A stretch of 64,000 bases of DNA from an uncultured Alphaproteobacteria bacterium. GTDB taxonomy: Bacteria; Pseudomonadota; Alphaproteobacteria; UBA7985; CAJQQZ01. Under the pieces are notes generated by a model that did not search any database, had not been told where the DNA came from, and saw only the letters and a program-made list of their open reading frames with translations. A program made the position numbers and the translations under genes. Below are positions 29,544 through 37,082 of this stretch, piece after piece (positions within the stretch are counted from its first letter, which is position 1; the number at the start of each line of letters is the position of its first letter). The DNA lies in NCBI GenBank assembly GCA_905480575.1, contig CAJQQZ010000031.1:1-64000 (forward strand). The letters run 5' to 3'.

Positions 29544-29851
29544 AAACTGGCCTCCATACGCTCTCTGACTTGTTCAATACGCTGGTCTAATTCATTTTGC
29601 GTGATGTGACCTTTCTCAACCATAAGCGCCGCGATGGAGTAAGCCCATTTGCCGTAGTAACGTTCCTTGTCGTAACGATCTTCGCCCAGGGTTTCGATAC
29701 CGCGGCGCAGCTCGTCAATTGTCATGACTTTGGCTTTGCTAGAGAGAAGCCTCAACATCGCGTCGACCCGTAACTCCCAGAGACTGTATTCGTAGTGAGT
29801 TTGATCAACCTCACCGCCTGGTTCACCGCCGATGTCATGATAGGATTTCAT
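29540..29851 (-). CDS. Nitrile hydratase beta subunit, N-terminal half
   Basis: A 103-residue helical protein matching the N-terminal half of nitrile hydratase beta: MKSYHDIGGEPGGEVD, then MTIDELRRGIETL and YYGKWAYSIAALMVEKGHI. The arginines of DELRRGIE probably include the one that hydrogen-bonds the oxidised cysteines in the enzyme. The same fold is used by nitrile hydratase activator proteins (P14K type), so a cobalt-delivery role is an alternative. No separate activator gene is visible nearby. It is first in the three-gene operon. Confidence 0.85.
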   Translation of the reverse strand: MKSYHDIGGEPGGEVDQTHYEYSLWELRVDAMLRLLSSKAKVMTIDELRRGIETLGEDRYDKERYYGKWAYSIAALMVEKGHITQNELDQRIEQVRERMEASL

Positions 29852-29916
29852 TTTCGCTTCTCTCAGCTATTGTCTTGTTAAAAGAATGCTCCATTTTGGA
29901 GCCAAAGCCAAGATAA

Positions 29917-29961
29917 AGCAGTTTCTGTTTTTATAGAATCACCATGAAAATAGAAACTGCT
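29917..29961. repeat. Inverted repeat between the nitrile hydratase operon and the dehalogenase
   Basis: Arms at 29917-29931 and 29947-29961 are complementary over 15 positions (10 perfect pairs AGCAGTTTCT/AGAAACTGCT, one G-T, four A-T), with a 15-nt spacer. It lies in the middle of a 193-nt divergent intergenic region, 66 nt from one start and 84 nt from the other, so an operator for a dimeric regulator is a reasonable reading; no regulator gene is adjacent. Confidence 0.55.
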
Positions 29962-29981
29962 ACAATATCAACTCGTTGCGC

Positions 29982-30026
29982 AGGCGTTTCGCTCTTCACC
30001 TGCTTCAGGTTATTCGCGAAACGCTT
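29982..30026. repeat. Nested symmetrical inverted repeat upstream of the dehalogenase
   Basis: An outer pair GCGTTTCGC (29984-29992) and GCGAAACGC (30016-30024) encloses an inner pair ACCTG (29998-30002) and CAGGT (30006-30010) with a 3-nt loop. The two internal spacers are both 5 nt long (TCTTC and TATTC). It ends 18 nt before the GTG start. It could be a cis-regulatory RNA hairpin or a double operator. Confidence 0.6.
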
Positions 30027-30044
30027 TAGATTTAAGGAAAATCC

Positions 30045-30725
30045 GTGTCTCATCCAAAGTTAAATAACATCAAGGTTTGCGCCTTCGACGCTTACGGTAC
30101 TTTGTTCAATGTCCATTCCGCCGTCGCGCGGGGAGGGCAAGGTTTGGGAGATAAAGCACAAGCGGTGTCCGACACATGGCGGCTAAAACAATTGCAGTAT
30201 ACTTGGCTTCGCTCCCTCATGAAAAACCACGCTGATTTCTGGACGGTGACCAGTGATGGCTTGTCATTTGCGTTAGAGGCCCATGGTGTGGATGATCCAG
30301 AACTCCATGCTTCACTGATGAATCTTTATATGACACTTGATCCTTATGAGGATGTCATCCCTTGTCTAACTGGATTGAAGTCCCAAGGATTGCACACGGC
30401 TATTTTGTCCAATGGAAACAGAGCAATGTTAAATGCCGCAACGGACTCAGCGGGACTAACCGAGCTGCTCGATGCATCTCTGTCGATTGACGATGTTGGT
30501 ATCTACAAGCCGGATCCAAAAGTTTATCAAATGGTAGGCGACAGGTTTGGCGTTTCTGCAAGCGAAGTGTGCTTCATGTCCACCAACGCCTGGGACGCCA
30601 GCGGTGCCGCAGACTTTGGTTTTAACGTTGTCTGGCTCAACCGTTTTGGTCAAATTCCTGAGAAACTGCCCGGCGAACTTGTTACTCAAATCACTTCATT
30701 AGACGAGTTAGCGGCTTTGCTCTAG
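30045..30725 (+). CDS. Haloacid dehalogenase, type II
   Basis: A 226-residue HAD-superfamily hydrolase of the (S)-2-haloacid dehalogenase type, which turns 2-haloacids into 2-hydroxyacids. The nucleophile is Asp15 in AFDAYGTLF. Other family features are ILSNGNRAML, SIDDVGIYKPDPKVYQ with the Lys, and FMSTNAWDASGAADFGFNVVWLNR, the distinctive type II segment. The GTG start at 30045 has AAGGA 6 nt upstream. It is divergent from the nitrile hydratase operon. A phosphatase activity on other substrates is possible. Confidence 0.9.
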   Translation: MSHPKLNNIKVCAFDAYGTLFNVHSAVARGGQGLGDKAQAVSDTWRLKQLQYTWLRSLMKNHADFWTVTSDGLSFALEAHGVDDPELHASLMNLYMTLDPYEDVIPCLTGLKSQGLHTAILSNGNRAMLNAATDSAGLTELLDASLSIDDVGIYKPDPKVYQMVGDRFGVSASEVCFMSTNAWDASGAADFGFNVVWLNRFGQIPEKLPGELVTQITSLDELAALL

Positions 30726-31126
30726 TCGGCTTCAAAGCCTGCGGCCTTGTGGCTTCCGTCGCAGTACGGGCGGTTCTTGGAAGCGCCACAACGACAAAGG
30801 ACGAGGCGGCTGCTGTGCGCACTGTCTTCTCCAGCGGAAAGAGTTACTGGGCCGATGACTACAAGAGGACCGTTTTTCTTTGTGGTGATGCTAAGCTCGC
30901 CTTCATCGGAAGCCGCGCCTTCCGACAGTTTATGCTCACCGAGACTACCAACGTCTTCAAATCCACATGATTTGTGCGCGCCATCACAGTAGGGTTTGTT
31001 CGTGGAAGCGCCACAACGGCAGAGATAAGCCGACGTCTTCTCTTCTGTCTCATCACCAACAGTGATGCTTAGGTTCCCTTTGACGGAGAAAGGGCCGTTT
31101 GGATTGATTTTGACAGTGTTAGACAT
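30722..31126 (-). CDS. Double CDGSH iron-sulfur protein
   Basis: The 134-residue protein contains two CDGSH domains. The 3-Cys-1-His cluster ligands are Cys36, Cys38, Cys47 and His51 in the first (LCRCGASTNKPYCDGAHK) and Cys111, Cys113, Cys122 and His126 in the second (LCRCGASKNRPYCDGSHK). Each should bind a labile [2Fe-2S] cluster, with a role in redox sensing or cluster transfer. Each half is preceded by a strand segment like NGPFSVKGNLSI. It overlaps the end of the dehalogenase gene convergently by 4 nt. Confidence 0.92.
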   Translation of the reverse strand: MSNTVKINPNGPFSVKGNLSITVGDETEEKTSAYLCRCGASTNKPYCDGAHKSCGFEDVGSLGEHKLSEGAASDEGELSITTKKNGPLVVIGPVTLSAGEDSAHSSRLVLCRCGASKNRPYCDGSHKAAGFEAD

Positions 31127-31140
31127 CTTTTTTCCCTGCT

Positions 31141-32184
31141 TTAGCGCGCGTCAGCTGAGCGTTGCTGAATTCGGCTTCTCGCTTTAGTCTTAATTTTTTT
31201 AGGCTTTGCTGCCGTAGCGCGGTTCTTTTTCCGCCTTGGCGTCGTTCCAACCGTTGGTCGGACGATGGCTTTCTCATCGATTTCGACAACCAGGTTAGGC
31301 AAGTGAAACGCAAGCCCGGCTGGCTTTGTCTTGGGTGTATAGGCGGCAAAGACCATTTGATCCTGTACTGCTGTGAACTTGCCGTCGTCGATAACAACCA
31401 ACGCCTTCACACCCTTGCGCTTAACGACGCGGCCAAATTCATCATGCATGATATGGCCAGTCAAATTTGTTGAACCATTGTCGAGGTAAGCCATTTTAGG
31501 CACATAGCCTCTGTGGTTAGCTCGAAGAGTGTGGAACATATAACGCGCGTTGTCATAGTGGAGCCTCATACAACCACCTGATGCTCTGTTGCCGAGCTTG
31601 TGATGGGCATAAGTCGGCGCAGCGTGAAATGCGATACCGCTGCCGCCACCCCAGGTATTTTTATGATCAATAAACATGGTGAAAGGCATCGGAGAACCAT
31701 CGAACAGGCGCGATTCATAGTAGGCATGTTGTCTTGTGCCATGCAGATTATAGATACCTGTAGGCGTCCCAGAGAAGCCTTTTTCCTCTTGCCGCTCACG
31801 GCCGGTCGACGTGCGCCAGACATAGCGAGGCCTCCAATGATTCCACGCGTTCCCTTCAAGTGGTTTTTCTAGCCAAATAACGCGTTGGGCAACACCACCT
31901 TTAGCATTTTTGTCAACGTAGAGAATAACGTCATAATGGCTGACAAGTTCTGGCGTCAGATGGTTGAGGTAGGATTCTTCGTCAGTGGGTACAACAACAT
32001 GTTGACCGGAAAAAACATGGAACTGATTGGGATCGCTTGGCTGCCAATCGACGGCATCAATAATCTCATCCGTGGTCGGGGACCAGGGTGAAGATGTTTG
32101 TGCGGAAAAGACTTGAGCGTTGAAGAACACCGTTGTCACCAGCGTGACAACGGCAAAAAGCGATCTATTAAACCAAATTGACAC
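31141..32184 (-). CDS. L,D-transpeptidase (YkuD family)
   Basis: A 347-residue exported protein with a signal peptide (about 1-28, ...FNAQVFSAQT). The YkuD catalytic domain lies in the middle: GTPTGIYNL, then IAFHAAP with His187 and LGNRASGGCMRLH with the catalytic Cys205. Such enzymes make 3-3 cross-links in peptidoglycan or attach lipoproteins. The last 40 residues are a very basic, unstructured tail (RRKKNRATAAKPKKIKTKARS), unusual for the family. It starts 14 nt after the CDGSH gene ends on the same strand, downstream of it in position but upstream in transcription. Confidence 0.9.
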   Translation of the reverse strand: MSIWFNRSLFAVVTLVTTVFFNAQVFSAQTSSPWSPTTDEIIDAVDWQPSDPNQFHVFSGQHVVVPTDEESYLNHLTPELVSHYDVILYVDKNAKGGVAQRVIWLEKPLEGNAWNHWRPRYVWRTSTGRERQEEKGFSGTPTGIYNLHGTRQHAYYESRLFDGSPMPFTMFIDHKNTWGGGSGIAFHAAPTYAHHKLGNRASGGCMRLHYDNARYMFHTLRANHRGYVPKMAYLDNGSTNLTGHIMHDEFGRVVKRKGVKALVVIDDGKFTAVQDQMVFAAYTPKTKPAGLAFHLPNLVVEIDEKAIVRPTVGTTPRRKKNRATAAKPKKIKTKARSRIQQRSADAR

Positions 32185-32267
32185 GAATCATACCTCCCAA
32201 TCGACTGCGCGACTTTTATCGGGTCATTTTGCCCATGGCAACAGGTTGGCTGTGCAAAAGTCTGTGA

Positions 32268-33086
32268 TTACAGATTCTTGAGGTGTTTAAGAATGGCGCT
32301 GTCTAGATCTGACGAAGGGCCTCCGAAGGGAGCCAAGGAGGAGCGGACGTCCTTTTCAAGGATTCCCATGGTGTTTTCAGGGGTGTAATTTTGCGTCGAC
32401 CAGTAGATTTCGTCAAAGTTGCTTGCGAACCAATTCTGCCCTGAACTAGCGTGAATGACTTCCAGAAGTTTTGTCGGATCTGTTCCCAATTCAGCTGCTC
32501 TTTCTAGGGTTTGTCTTGTCGCGACGGCGGTGGCAGCCGTGATATAGTTGTTCATCACCTTTGCGGTCATGCCGGCACCCAGCTGCCCCATGTCAAAAAC
32601 TGCTTTCCCCATCGCTTCGAAAAGAGGCTTAAGATGGTCTTTAGCCGAATTACAACCGCCAATCATAAAAGTTAGCGTTGCAGTCTCCGCGGACATAACC
32701 GCTCCCGACATCGGTGCATCGACCAGCACGACTGACGAGGGTAACTTCGCGTTCAAGTCTGTTATGAAATTGGGTGAAAGCGTAGAGCTGATGACAAGGT
32801 GTGAGGGGTGATGTTCCCCAGAAAAGACAGCTTGTTCGTCAAAAAGCAAAGCCAGAGTTTGAGGTTCGTCGCGAACAATGGAGATCAGAATGTCCGTTTG
32901 TTGTTGAATTAAATGTACGTCGTCGATCATGTTGTTTGCAAAGTCATCGAAATCCTCCAAAGGGCGAACATCGTAACCATTGACGTCAAAGCCAGCCGTG
33001 ATCAGTGCCTGAGCCATTGGAAGCCCCATATCACCGCACCCGGCGACAGTAATTTTTTGGGATTCCAATGGTTTTGCAGCTGGCAC
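32268..33086 (-). CDS. 3-hydroxyisobutyrate dehydrogenase-family oxidoreductase
   Basis: The 272-residue protein starts at a GTG, 4 nt after a thioesterase gene. The Rossmann motif is VAGCGDMGLPMAQALITAGF (about 13-32), and the catalytic Lys is in GAGMTAKVMNNYITAA (about 170). Length and the DAPMSGAV signature (about 121-128) match beta-hydroxyacid dehydrogenases. The substrate is a beta-hydroxyacid but not further defined. It is the third gene of a run with two PaaI-type thioesterases, which suggests short-chain acyl or acid metabolism. Confidence 0.88.
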   Translation of the reverse strand: MPAAKPLESQKITVAGCGDMGLPMAQALITAGFDVNGYDVRPLEDFDDFANNMIDDVHLIQQQTDILISIVRDEPQTLALLFDEQAVFSGEHHPSHLVISSTLSPNFITDLNAKLPSSVVLVDAPMSGAVMSAETATLTFMIGGCNSAKDHLKPLFEAMGKAVFDMGQLGAGMTAKVMNNYITAATAVATRQTLERAAELGTDPTKLLEVIHASSGQNWFASNFDEIYWSTQNYTPENTMGILEKDVRSSLAPFGGPSSDLDSAILKHLKNL

Positions 33087-33090
33087 GGTT

Positions 33091-33525
33091 TTAACCCTTC
33101 TTTGAAATCAGGAGATGGCAGGTCGCTTGACTGACAGGTTTGTCTGGGTCGCTTTGCCAGGCGGTTGCGACGACCGACACGCTGCGTTTGCCCCATTTCG
33201 TTACTCGCGCGTGGCCGAATAGGTCCTGATCTTCGGTAGGACGAAGATAGTCGTTCGTGGTGGTGAAGGGGCGGACAGTAATATTTTCGCCCAGCTTAGC
33301 AGAAACCTCTAACCATGCCGTGTTTTCGAGAAAGGAGGCAACAACCCCGCCGTGGATCGCTCTGATAATGGCATTGCCAATCAAGCGTTCCGAGAAGGGG
33401 AGCTGGGCGACAAGGCCTTGCTCTTCATTCATGTCGACTAAGTAACCAAAACGTCTGAGATAAGGTGAGTTTTCGATTAGGCCTGCCAATTCCTCGGCTG
33501 ATAGTTGGTAAGCTGGATTGAACAT
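33091..33525 (-). CDS. PaaI-family hotdog thioesterase (second of a pair)
   Basis: The frame opens with a TTG at 33534 overlapping the previous stop, but the better start is ATG 33525 (MFNPAYQL), with GGGAGGGG about 8 nt upstream, giving 144 residues. The hotdog-fold core is visible as GNAIIRAIHGGVVASFLENTAWLE, with the HGG segment and the Asn/Glu region used by PaaI enzymes. It hydrolyses acyl-CoA thioesters of unknown kind. It lies between a second PaaI-like gene upstream and the dehydrogenase. Confidence 0.85.
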   Translation of the reverse strand: MFNPAYQLSAEELAGLIENSPYLRRFGYLVDMNEEQGLVAQLPFSERLIGNAIIRAIHGGVVASFLENTAWLEVSAKLGENITVRPFTTTNDYLRPTEDQDLFGHARVTKWGKRSVSVVATAWQSDPDKPVSQATCHLLISKKG

Positions 33526-33530
33526 ATGAA

Positions 33531-34007
33531 TCAAACCCCTCCCAATTTAGCTTTGAGCTGGGAGAAGTCAGGACCTTTGGTTCCCAACATGAAGGTACCC
33601 ATTGCTTTGATCAATAAGTTGCCGTTCGTTTTGTCGGTGATTGATCCCTCGGCGTAGGCTATATCATTCCTGATGTGATAACTGTGACACTGGCATCGAA
33701 CGTCGTTGAGAGCGGCACCAGGCTGCAGGAAATCAACTCTCAAATCAACAGTAGCAATCGGCCTTGTGCTCTCGGATTTAGTAAGAGCAGCCATTCCTAA
33801 ACAGGTATCGATCAAGGTTGTCATGACGGCGCCGTGCATTGACTTGTCTTCGTTCGAGGTCGCGAAATCAGCGTTATAGGGCATGTCGATGATCGCTCCG
33901 TCACTGTCGCATTTAACGATTTCGTAAGCGAAGTCCTTTGCGGGACCCAACCCTTTTTCGAAGAACACTTTGACATCAGCCAAGAAATCAATTTGCGCTG
34001 CATTCAT
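33531..34007 (-). CDS. PaaI-family hotdog thioesterase (first of a pair)
   Basis: A 158-residue hotdog protein with MHGAVMTTLIDTCLGMAAL in the PaaI active-site helix and TVDLRVDFLQPGAALNDVRC in the following strand. It is the first gene of the run and is divergent from the FkbM-type gene. The two thioesterases are clearly related but not near-identical, so they may form a heteromer or an old duplication. Confidence 0.85.
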   Translation of the reverse strand: MNAAQIDFLADVKVFFEKGLGPAKDFAYEIVKCDSDGAIIDMPYNADFATSNEDKSMHGAVMTTLIDTCLGMAALTKSESTRPIATVDLRVDFLQPGAALNDVRCQCHSYHIRNDIAYAEGSITDKTNGNLLIKAMGTFMLGTKGPDFSQLKAKLGGV

Positions 34008-34044
34008 CCTGGAATTTTGACCTCTTTAAACGAAGTTAACCTGC

Positions 34045-34079
34045 GTTGGCCTTACTCGTCCTAGTCCCCAAAGGCCAAC
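34045..34079. repeat. Inverted repeat in the thioesterase / FkbM divergent region
   Basis: GTTGGCCTT at 34045-34053 and AAGGCCAAC at 34071-34079 are perfect 9-bp arms with a 17-nt spacer. It lies 38 nt from the thioesterase start. It may be an operator or a leader hairpin; no T-run follows. Confidence 0.4.
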
Positions 34080-34180
34080 TTAAAAGGCTTAACAAGGATA
34101 GACTGGCGAAGCACGCAAATTTTTCTGGTCTTCCGTTTGTCCGTTGAAGCCAAGGCCGATCAGGCGCCATTGTATGGAGA

Positions 34181-35104
34181 TTGAGCCTAAACGCAGGAGA
34201 AGACGATTATCTTTGCAATGAAGCCCTCAATTTTCTAGGTTGCGCGCGACCTATCCATCCTAGTTTTGAACGGGACATGAGAGAAAAAATGATCCTCTAT
34301 CCGACACTACCCTCCTGGAAAAACAAGTTGGTAACCTTTTGTCAACAAAGACCAACCAGTTGGCTCGGTCGTCGGTTGGCCTTGTTGGGACGTAAATTGG
34401 TGATGCGGAAGCTGCCAGTTCCAGTTGAAGCCCAGGTGGAGGGGATCAAAGTCAAGCTCCATTTGCATGACAATATTTGTGAACGCCGTTTCCTATTTAT
34501 GCCACAGTTCTTTGACCAGGATGAAAGAACGATCATAGCAGAGAGCCTGCCTGACGATGGTGTTTTCGTTGATATTGGTGCGAATGTCGGTCTCTATTCC
34601 TTGCGAGCCTCGCAGAGTTTGGGACCGCAAGGCGTGATCCTTGCCATGGAGCCAAATCCTGTCACATTTAAGCGTTTGAAAACCAATTTTTCAATGAATG
34701 ACATTGGTGCGAAGGTTGTTTTAGAACAGGTCGGTGTAGGCGATGGGGACGGCGAATTGCAACTCGTGCTTCACCCAGACAATTTGGGAGAGGCAAGTGC
34801 CTTTGCGGATTTTGCGGGCGAGAAAATTACTGTACCATCAAGAAGTTTGAAGCAACTTTTGGCGACCCACGCAATCAACAAAATAGATGTCCTGAAAATT
34901 GACATCGAAGGGTTTGAGGATGTCGCTCTCGTACCTTTCTTCGTAAAAGAGAACGCTACCCTTTTCCCTAAAACAATCGTTATAGAAAAATCTGAAGATC
35001 GCTGGCGCAGCGACCTATTGGGGACGCTTGTCTCTCTTGGATACGTTCGACACAAAACAACCAAGAACAATCACATCCTCCTGTTTGGAGCCGAAGGGAG
35101 TTAG
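34181..35104 (+). CDS. FkbM-family methyltransferase
   Basis: The open frame of 307 residues starts with a TTG at 34181; the start is uncertain and ATG 34277 (MREKMILYP) is an alternative. The methyltransferase core is FVDIGANVGLYSLRASQ, then AMEPNPVTFKRLKTNF and VLKIDIEGFEDVALVPF, the FkbM SAM-binding layout. FkbM enzymes methylate sugars or polyketides, and often sit in surface-polysaccharide loci. Here it ends 3 nt before an O-antigen-ligase-like gene, which supports a glycan substrate. Confidence 0.85.
   Translation: MSLNAGEDDYLCNEALNFLGCARPIHPSFERDMREKMILYPTLPSWKNKLVTFCQQRPTSWLGRRLALLGRKLVMRKLPVPVEAQVEGIKVKLHLHDNICERRFLFMPQFFDQDERTIIAESLPDDGVFVDIGANVGLYSLRASQSLGPQGVILAMEPNPVTFKRLKTNFSMNDIGAKVVLEQVGVGDGDGELQLVLHPDNLGEASAFADFAGEKITVPSRSLKQLLATHAINKIDVLKIDIEGFEDVALVPFFVKENATLFPKTIVIEKSEDRWRSDLLGTLVSLGYVRHKTTKNNHILLFGAEGS
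35094..35100 (+). promoter_or_regulatory. Ribosome binding site that supports a TTG start
   Basis: AAGGGAG lies 7 nt before the TTG at 35108, inside the last codons of the FkbM gene. It favours this rare start over the in-frame ATG at 35126. Confidence 0.6.
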
Positions 35105-35107
35105 ACA

Positions 35108-36370
35108 TTGGCCTCTCTCAAACGAATGATAGTTTGGCTTCAGTTGCTATCTACGCCAGGTACACTGGTTCTTGCCATTGCTAATCCAATTTTGCTGACG
35201 TTCGTTACTGTGTTGAACGGGGCGTTGAGCTTGAGTTATCTAGGAATGACGGGCAAACATTCCTTCAAACTCCTCTCTCGACCAGCTAGCGGTTTGTTGG
35301 CATTTGCTCTTGTTTTTCTGCTCCTACATTCCTTTTTGATCAAGACTGAAGATGGTGGGCCTTTTTTTGTTGGGCGCATGTTTGTTCTCTTGCTCTGCGC
35401 CTATTTTCCTATCCTGGAATGGGGAAAGTTAGATGAGGAAACTAAACATCGAATGCGACTTTTGTTTTTCGGGGGGATGTTTCTCGCAGGAGTTTATTTT
35501 TTCTTTAAAATTCTGTTCAATCATTGGGACCAGAAACTCTTTATGTCTTTCACCGGCATAGTCAAAGAGATGAAAGCCCATTACGGCAATCGGCCTGCTG
35601 TAATTTTCGTCTTATGGATCTGGCCCGTTTTGCTAGGCTTTCGACTGCTTCTTCTCCCAAAGTCACGCTGGATCTATGGCAGTGTAACCTTGCTGTTCCT
35701 GATGTTTGTCATCGGTGGGATATTGCAAACGGCTAGCGAAACAGCAAAATTGGCTTTGTTGGCAGGATCTCTTGTTTTTGTGATAGCGCGCTTATCTCTT
35801 GTCTGGGTACGGCGATTGTTGGGTGTTGGGATCGTTGCTGTCTTGATATTGGCTCCAATACTCTTTCACGGTGTCTATAAAAAATACAATGAAGAGTACG
35901 ATTTCCTACCTTTCTCTGCCGAACATCGGTTGGTCATTTGGTCATATACTTCCGAGCTCATTTGGCAGAAGCCTATCTTGGGTCACGGATTGAGGATTGC
36001 GCACTCTGATGACCTCGTTGATTTAAACGAGCAGGGGGAGGAGACTGTACTAGAATTGAAGCCACGGAAGATGGTCGTCCGGGCGATTAATCAGCATCCC
36101 CACAACATGGTCTTGCAAATTTGGTTGGAATTCGGTGCCATTGGCATCAGCTTCGCGATCGCTCTCACCTTAATGTTTTTCCGGTTTCTTGGCAGGCTCA
36201 ATCATCCGCTTCAAAGCTACGCTCTGGCAACGGTTGCCTCCTTTGCAACGGTTGGCTTCGTTGGCTACGGTCTCTGGCAGAGCTGGCTGTTAGTTGGGGC
36301 TTTGTGGGCTGTAATAGCCTTTGCGATGCTTAGCGACTTGAAGAACAGCGTAGGCAAGAAACCCGGTTAA
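35108..36370 (+). CDS. O-antigen ligase-like / polymerase-like membrane protein
   Basis: A 420-residue protein with about ten hydrophobic segments and a long periplasmic loop near 270-340. The conserved ligase signatures are HRLVIWSYTSELIWQKPILGHG and HPHNMVLQIWLEFGAIG. Such proteins (Wzy_C / WaaL type) attach or polymerise O-antigen or other glycans on the periplasmic face. Translation begins at TTG 35108. It is almost certainly cotranscribed with the FkbM gene and is convergent with the methyltransferase at 36381. Confidence 0.88.
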   Translation: MASLKRMIVWLQLLSTPGTLVLAIANPILLTFVTVLNGALSLSYLGMTGKHSFKLLSRPASGLLAFALVFLLLHSFLIKTEDGGPFFVGRMFVLLLCAYFPILEWGKLDEETKHRMRLLFFGGMFLAGVYFFFKILFNHWDQKLFMSFTGIVKEMKAHYGNRPAVIFVLWIWPVLLGFRLLLLPKSRWIYGSVTLLFLMFVIGGILQTASETAKLALLAGSLVFVIARLSLVWVRRLLGVGIVAVLILAPILFHGVYKKYNEEYDFLPFSAEHRLVIWSYTSELIWQKPILGHGLRIAHSDDLVDLNEQGEETVLELKPRKMVVRAINQHPHNMVLQIWLEFGAIGISFAIALTLMFFRFLGRLNHPLQSYALATVASFATVGFVGYGLWQSWLLVGALWAVIAFAMLSDLKNSVGKKPG

Positions 36371-36380
36371 GGCTTTTGCC

Positions 36381-37082
36381 TTAGGATTTCTGAAGCTTGA
36401 TAAAATGCACGGGTTCTTCAAAACGATGTCCGGCTTCAACCTGAACTCCTTGCTCAACAAAGAGTTTTCTAACCTGATCTTCGCAAGTCTTTAACGCTTC
36501 GGCCCTAGCCGCATCGACCATTATGGCCTGCACTTTGAAGGCCTCAAAATCTGCGTATGTGTAATGTTCGAGATAGCGAAAGTTTTCGTCGACTGAGAAC
36601 AAATTGTCAGCGCAAGCTTGAGTGATAGCCTTTTGCGCCGCCGCTCTGACTTCGGTTTCGTCGTCAACTGGCTGCATGGTTCGGAAACTTGACCCTTGAG
36701 CAACGGGCTCAAAGATGTAGACGACACCGTTTCCCCTCAACACCCTATGGGCTTCTTTGAGGGCCGTCAGTTGTTCGGGCGTAGGCACGTGGTGAAGGCT
36801 GAAAAAGAAACAAACAGCATCGAAAGCTCCATCTGCGAAAGGGAGATCTTGTCCAATGCCTTCCAAAAAGATTTCACCCGCAATGGGTTCTTTGGACCGA
36901 GCGGCGGCAAGTGGTGCTTCGCCACATTCCAATCCAGTTAAACGTCCGCCTAGTCGCGTCAAAAGCCTGGTGGTTTTGCCGGTTCCGCATCCGACGTCAA
37001 GGATGTCTTTGCCCTCGCATTTAATGCGCTCAAGGATGACTTCTTTTGTTGTTCGGACAGTTAGTTGGTTCAGATCAAGCAT
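36381..37082 (-). CDS. Class I SAM-dependent methyltransferase
   Basis: A 233-residue methyltransferase with motif I ILDVGCGTGKTTRLL, then DAVCFFFSLHHVPTPEQL and LKEAHRVLRGNGVVYIFEP. This is the UbiE/Methyltransf_11 type, but the C-terminal third (YTYADFEAFKVQAIM) is not a ubiquinone-type ending and the substrate is unknown. Its start lies 8 nt inside the end of ppdK, so it is read from the same message and may be translationally coupled. Confidence 0.85.
   Translation of the reverse strand: MLDLNQLTVRTTKEVILERIKCEGKDILDVGCGTGKTTRLLTRLGGRLTGLECGEAPLAAARSKEPIAGEIFLEGIGQDLPFADGAFDAVCFFFSLHHVPTPEQLTALKEAHRVLRGNGVVYIFEPVAQGSSFRTMQPVDDETEVRAAAQKAITQACADNLFSVDENFRYLEHYTYADFEAFKVQAIMVDAARAEALKTCEDQVRKLFVEQGVQVEAGHRFEEPVHFIKLQKS

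Noticed and set aside
36368-36383. Six-bp palindrome TAAGGC/GCCTTA between the O-antigen-ligase-like gene and the convergent methyltransferase
   Set aside because: It includes the stop codons of both genes, but the stem is short with a T-only loop; chance is likely.
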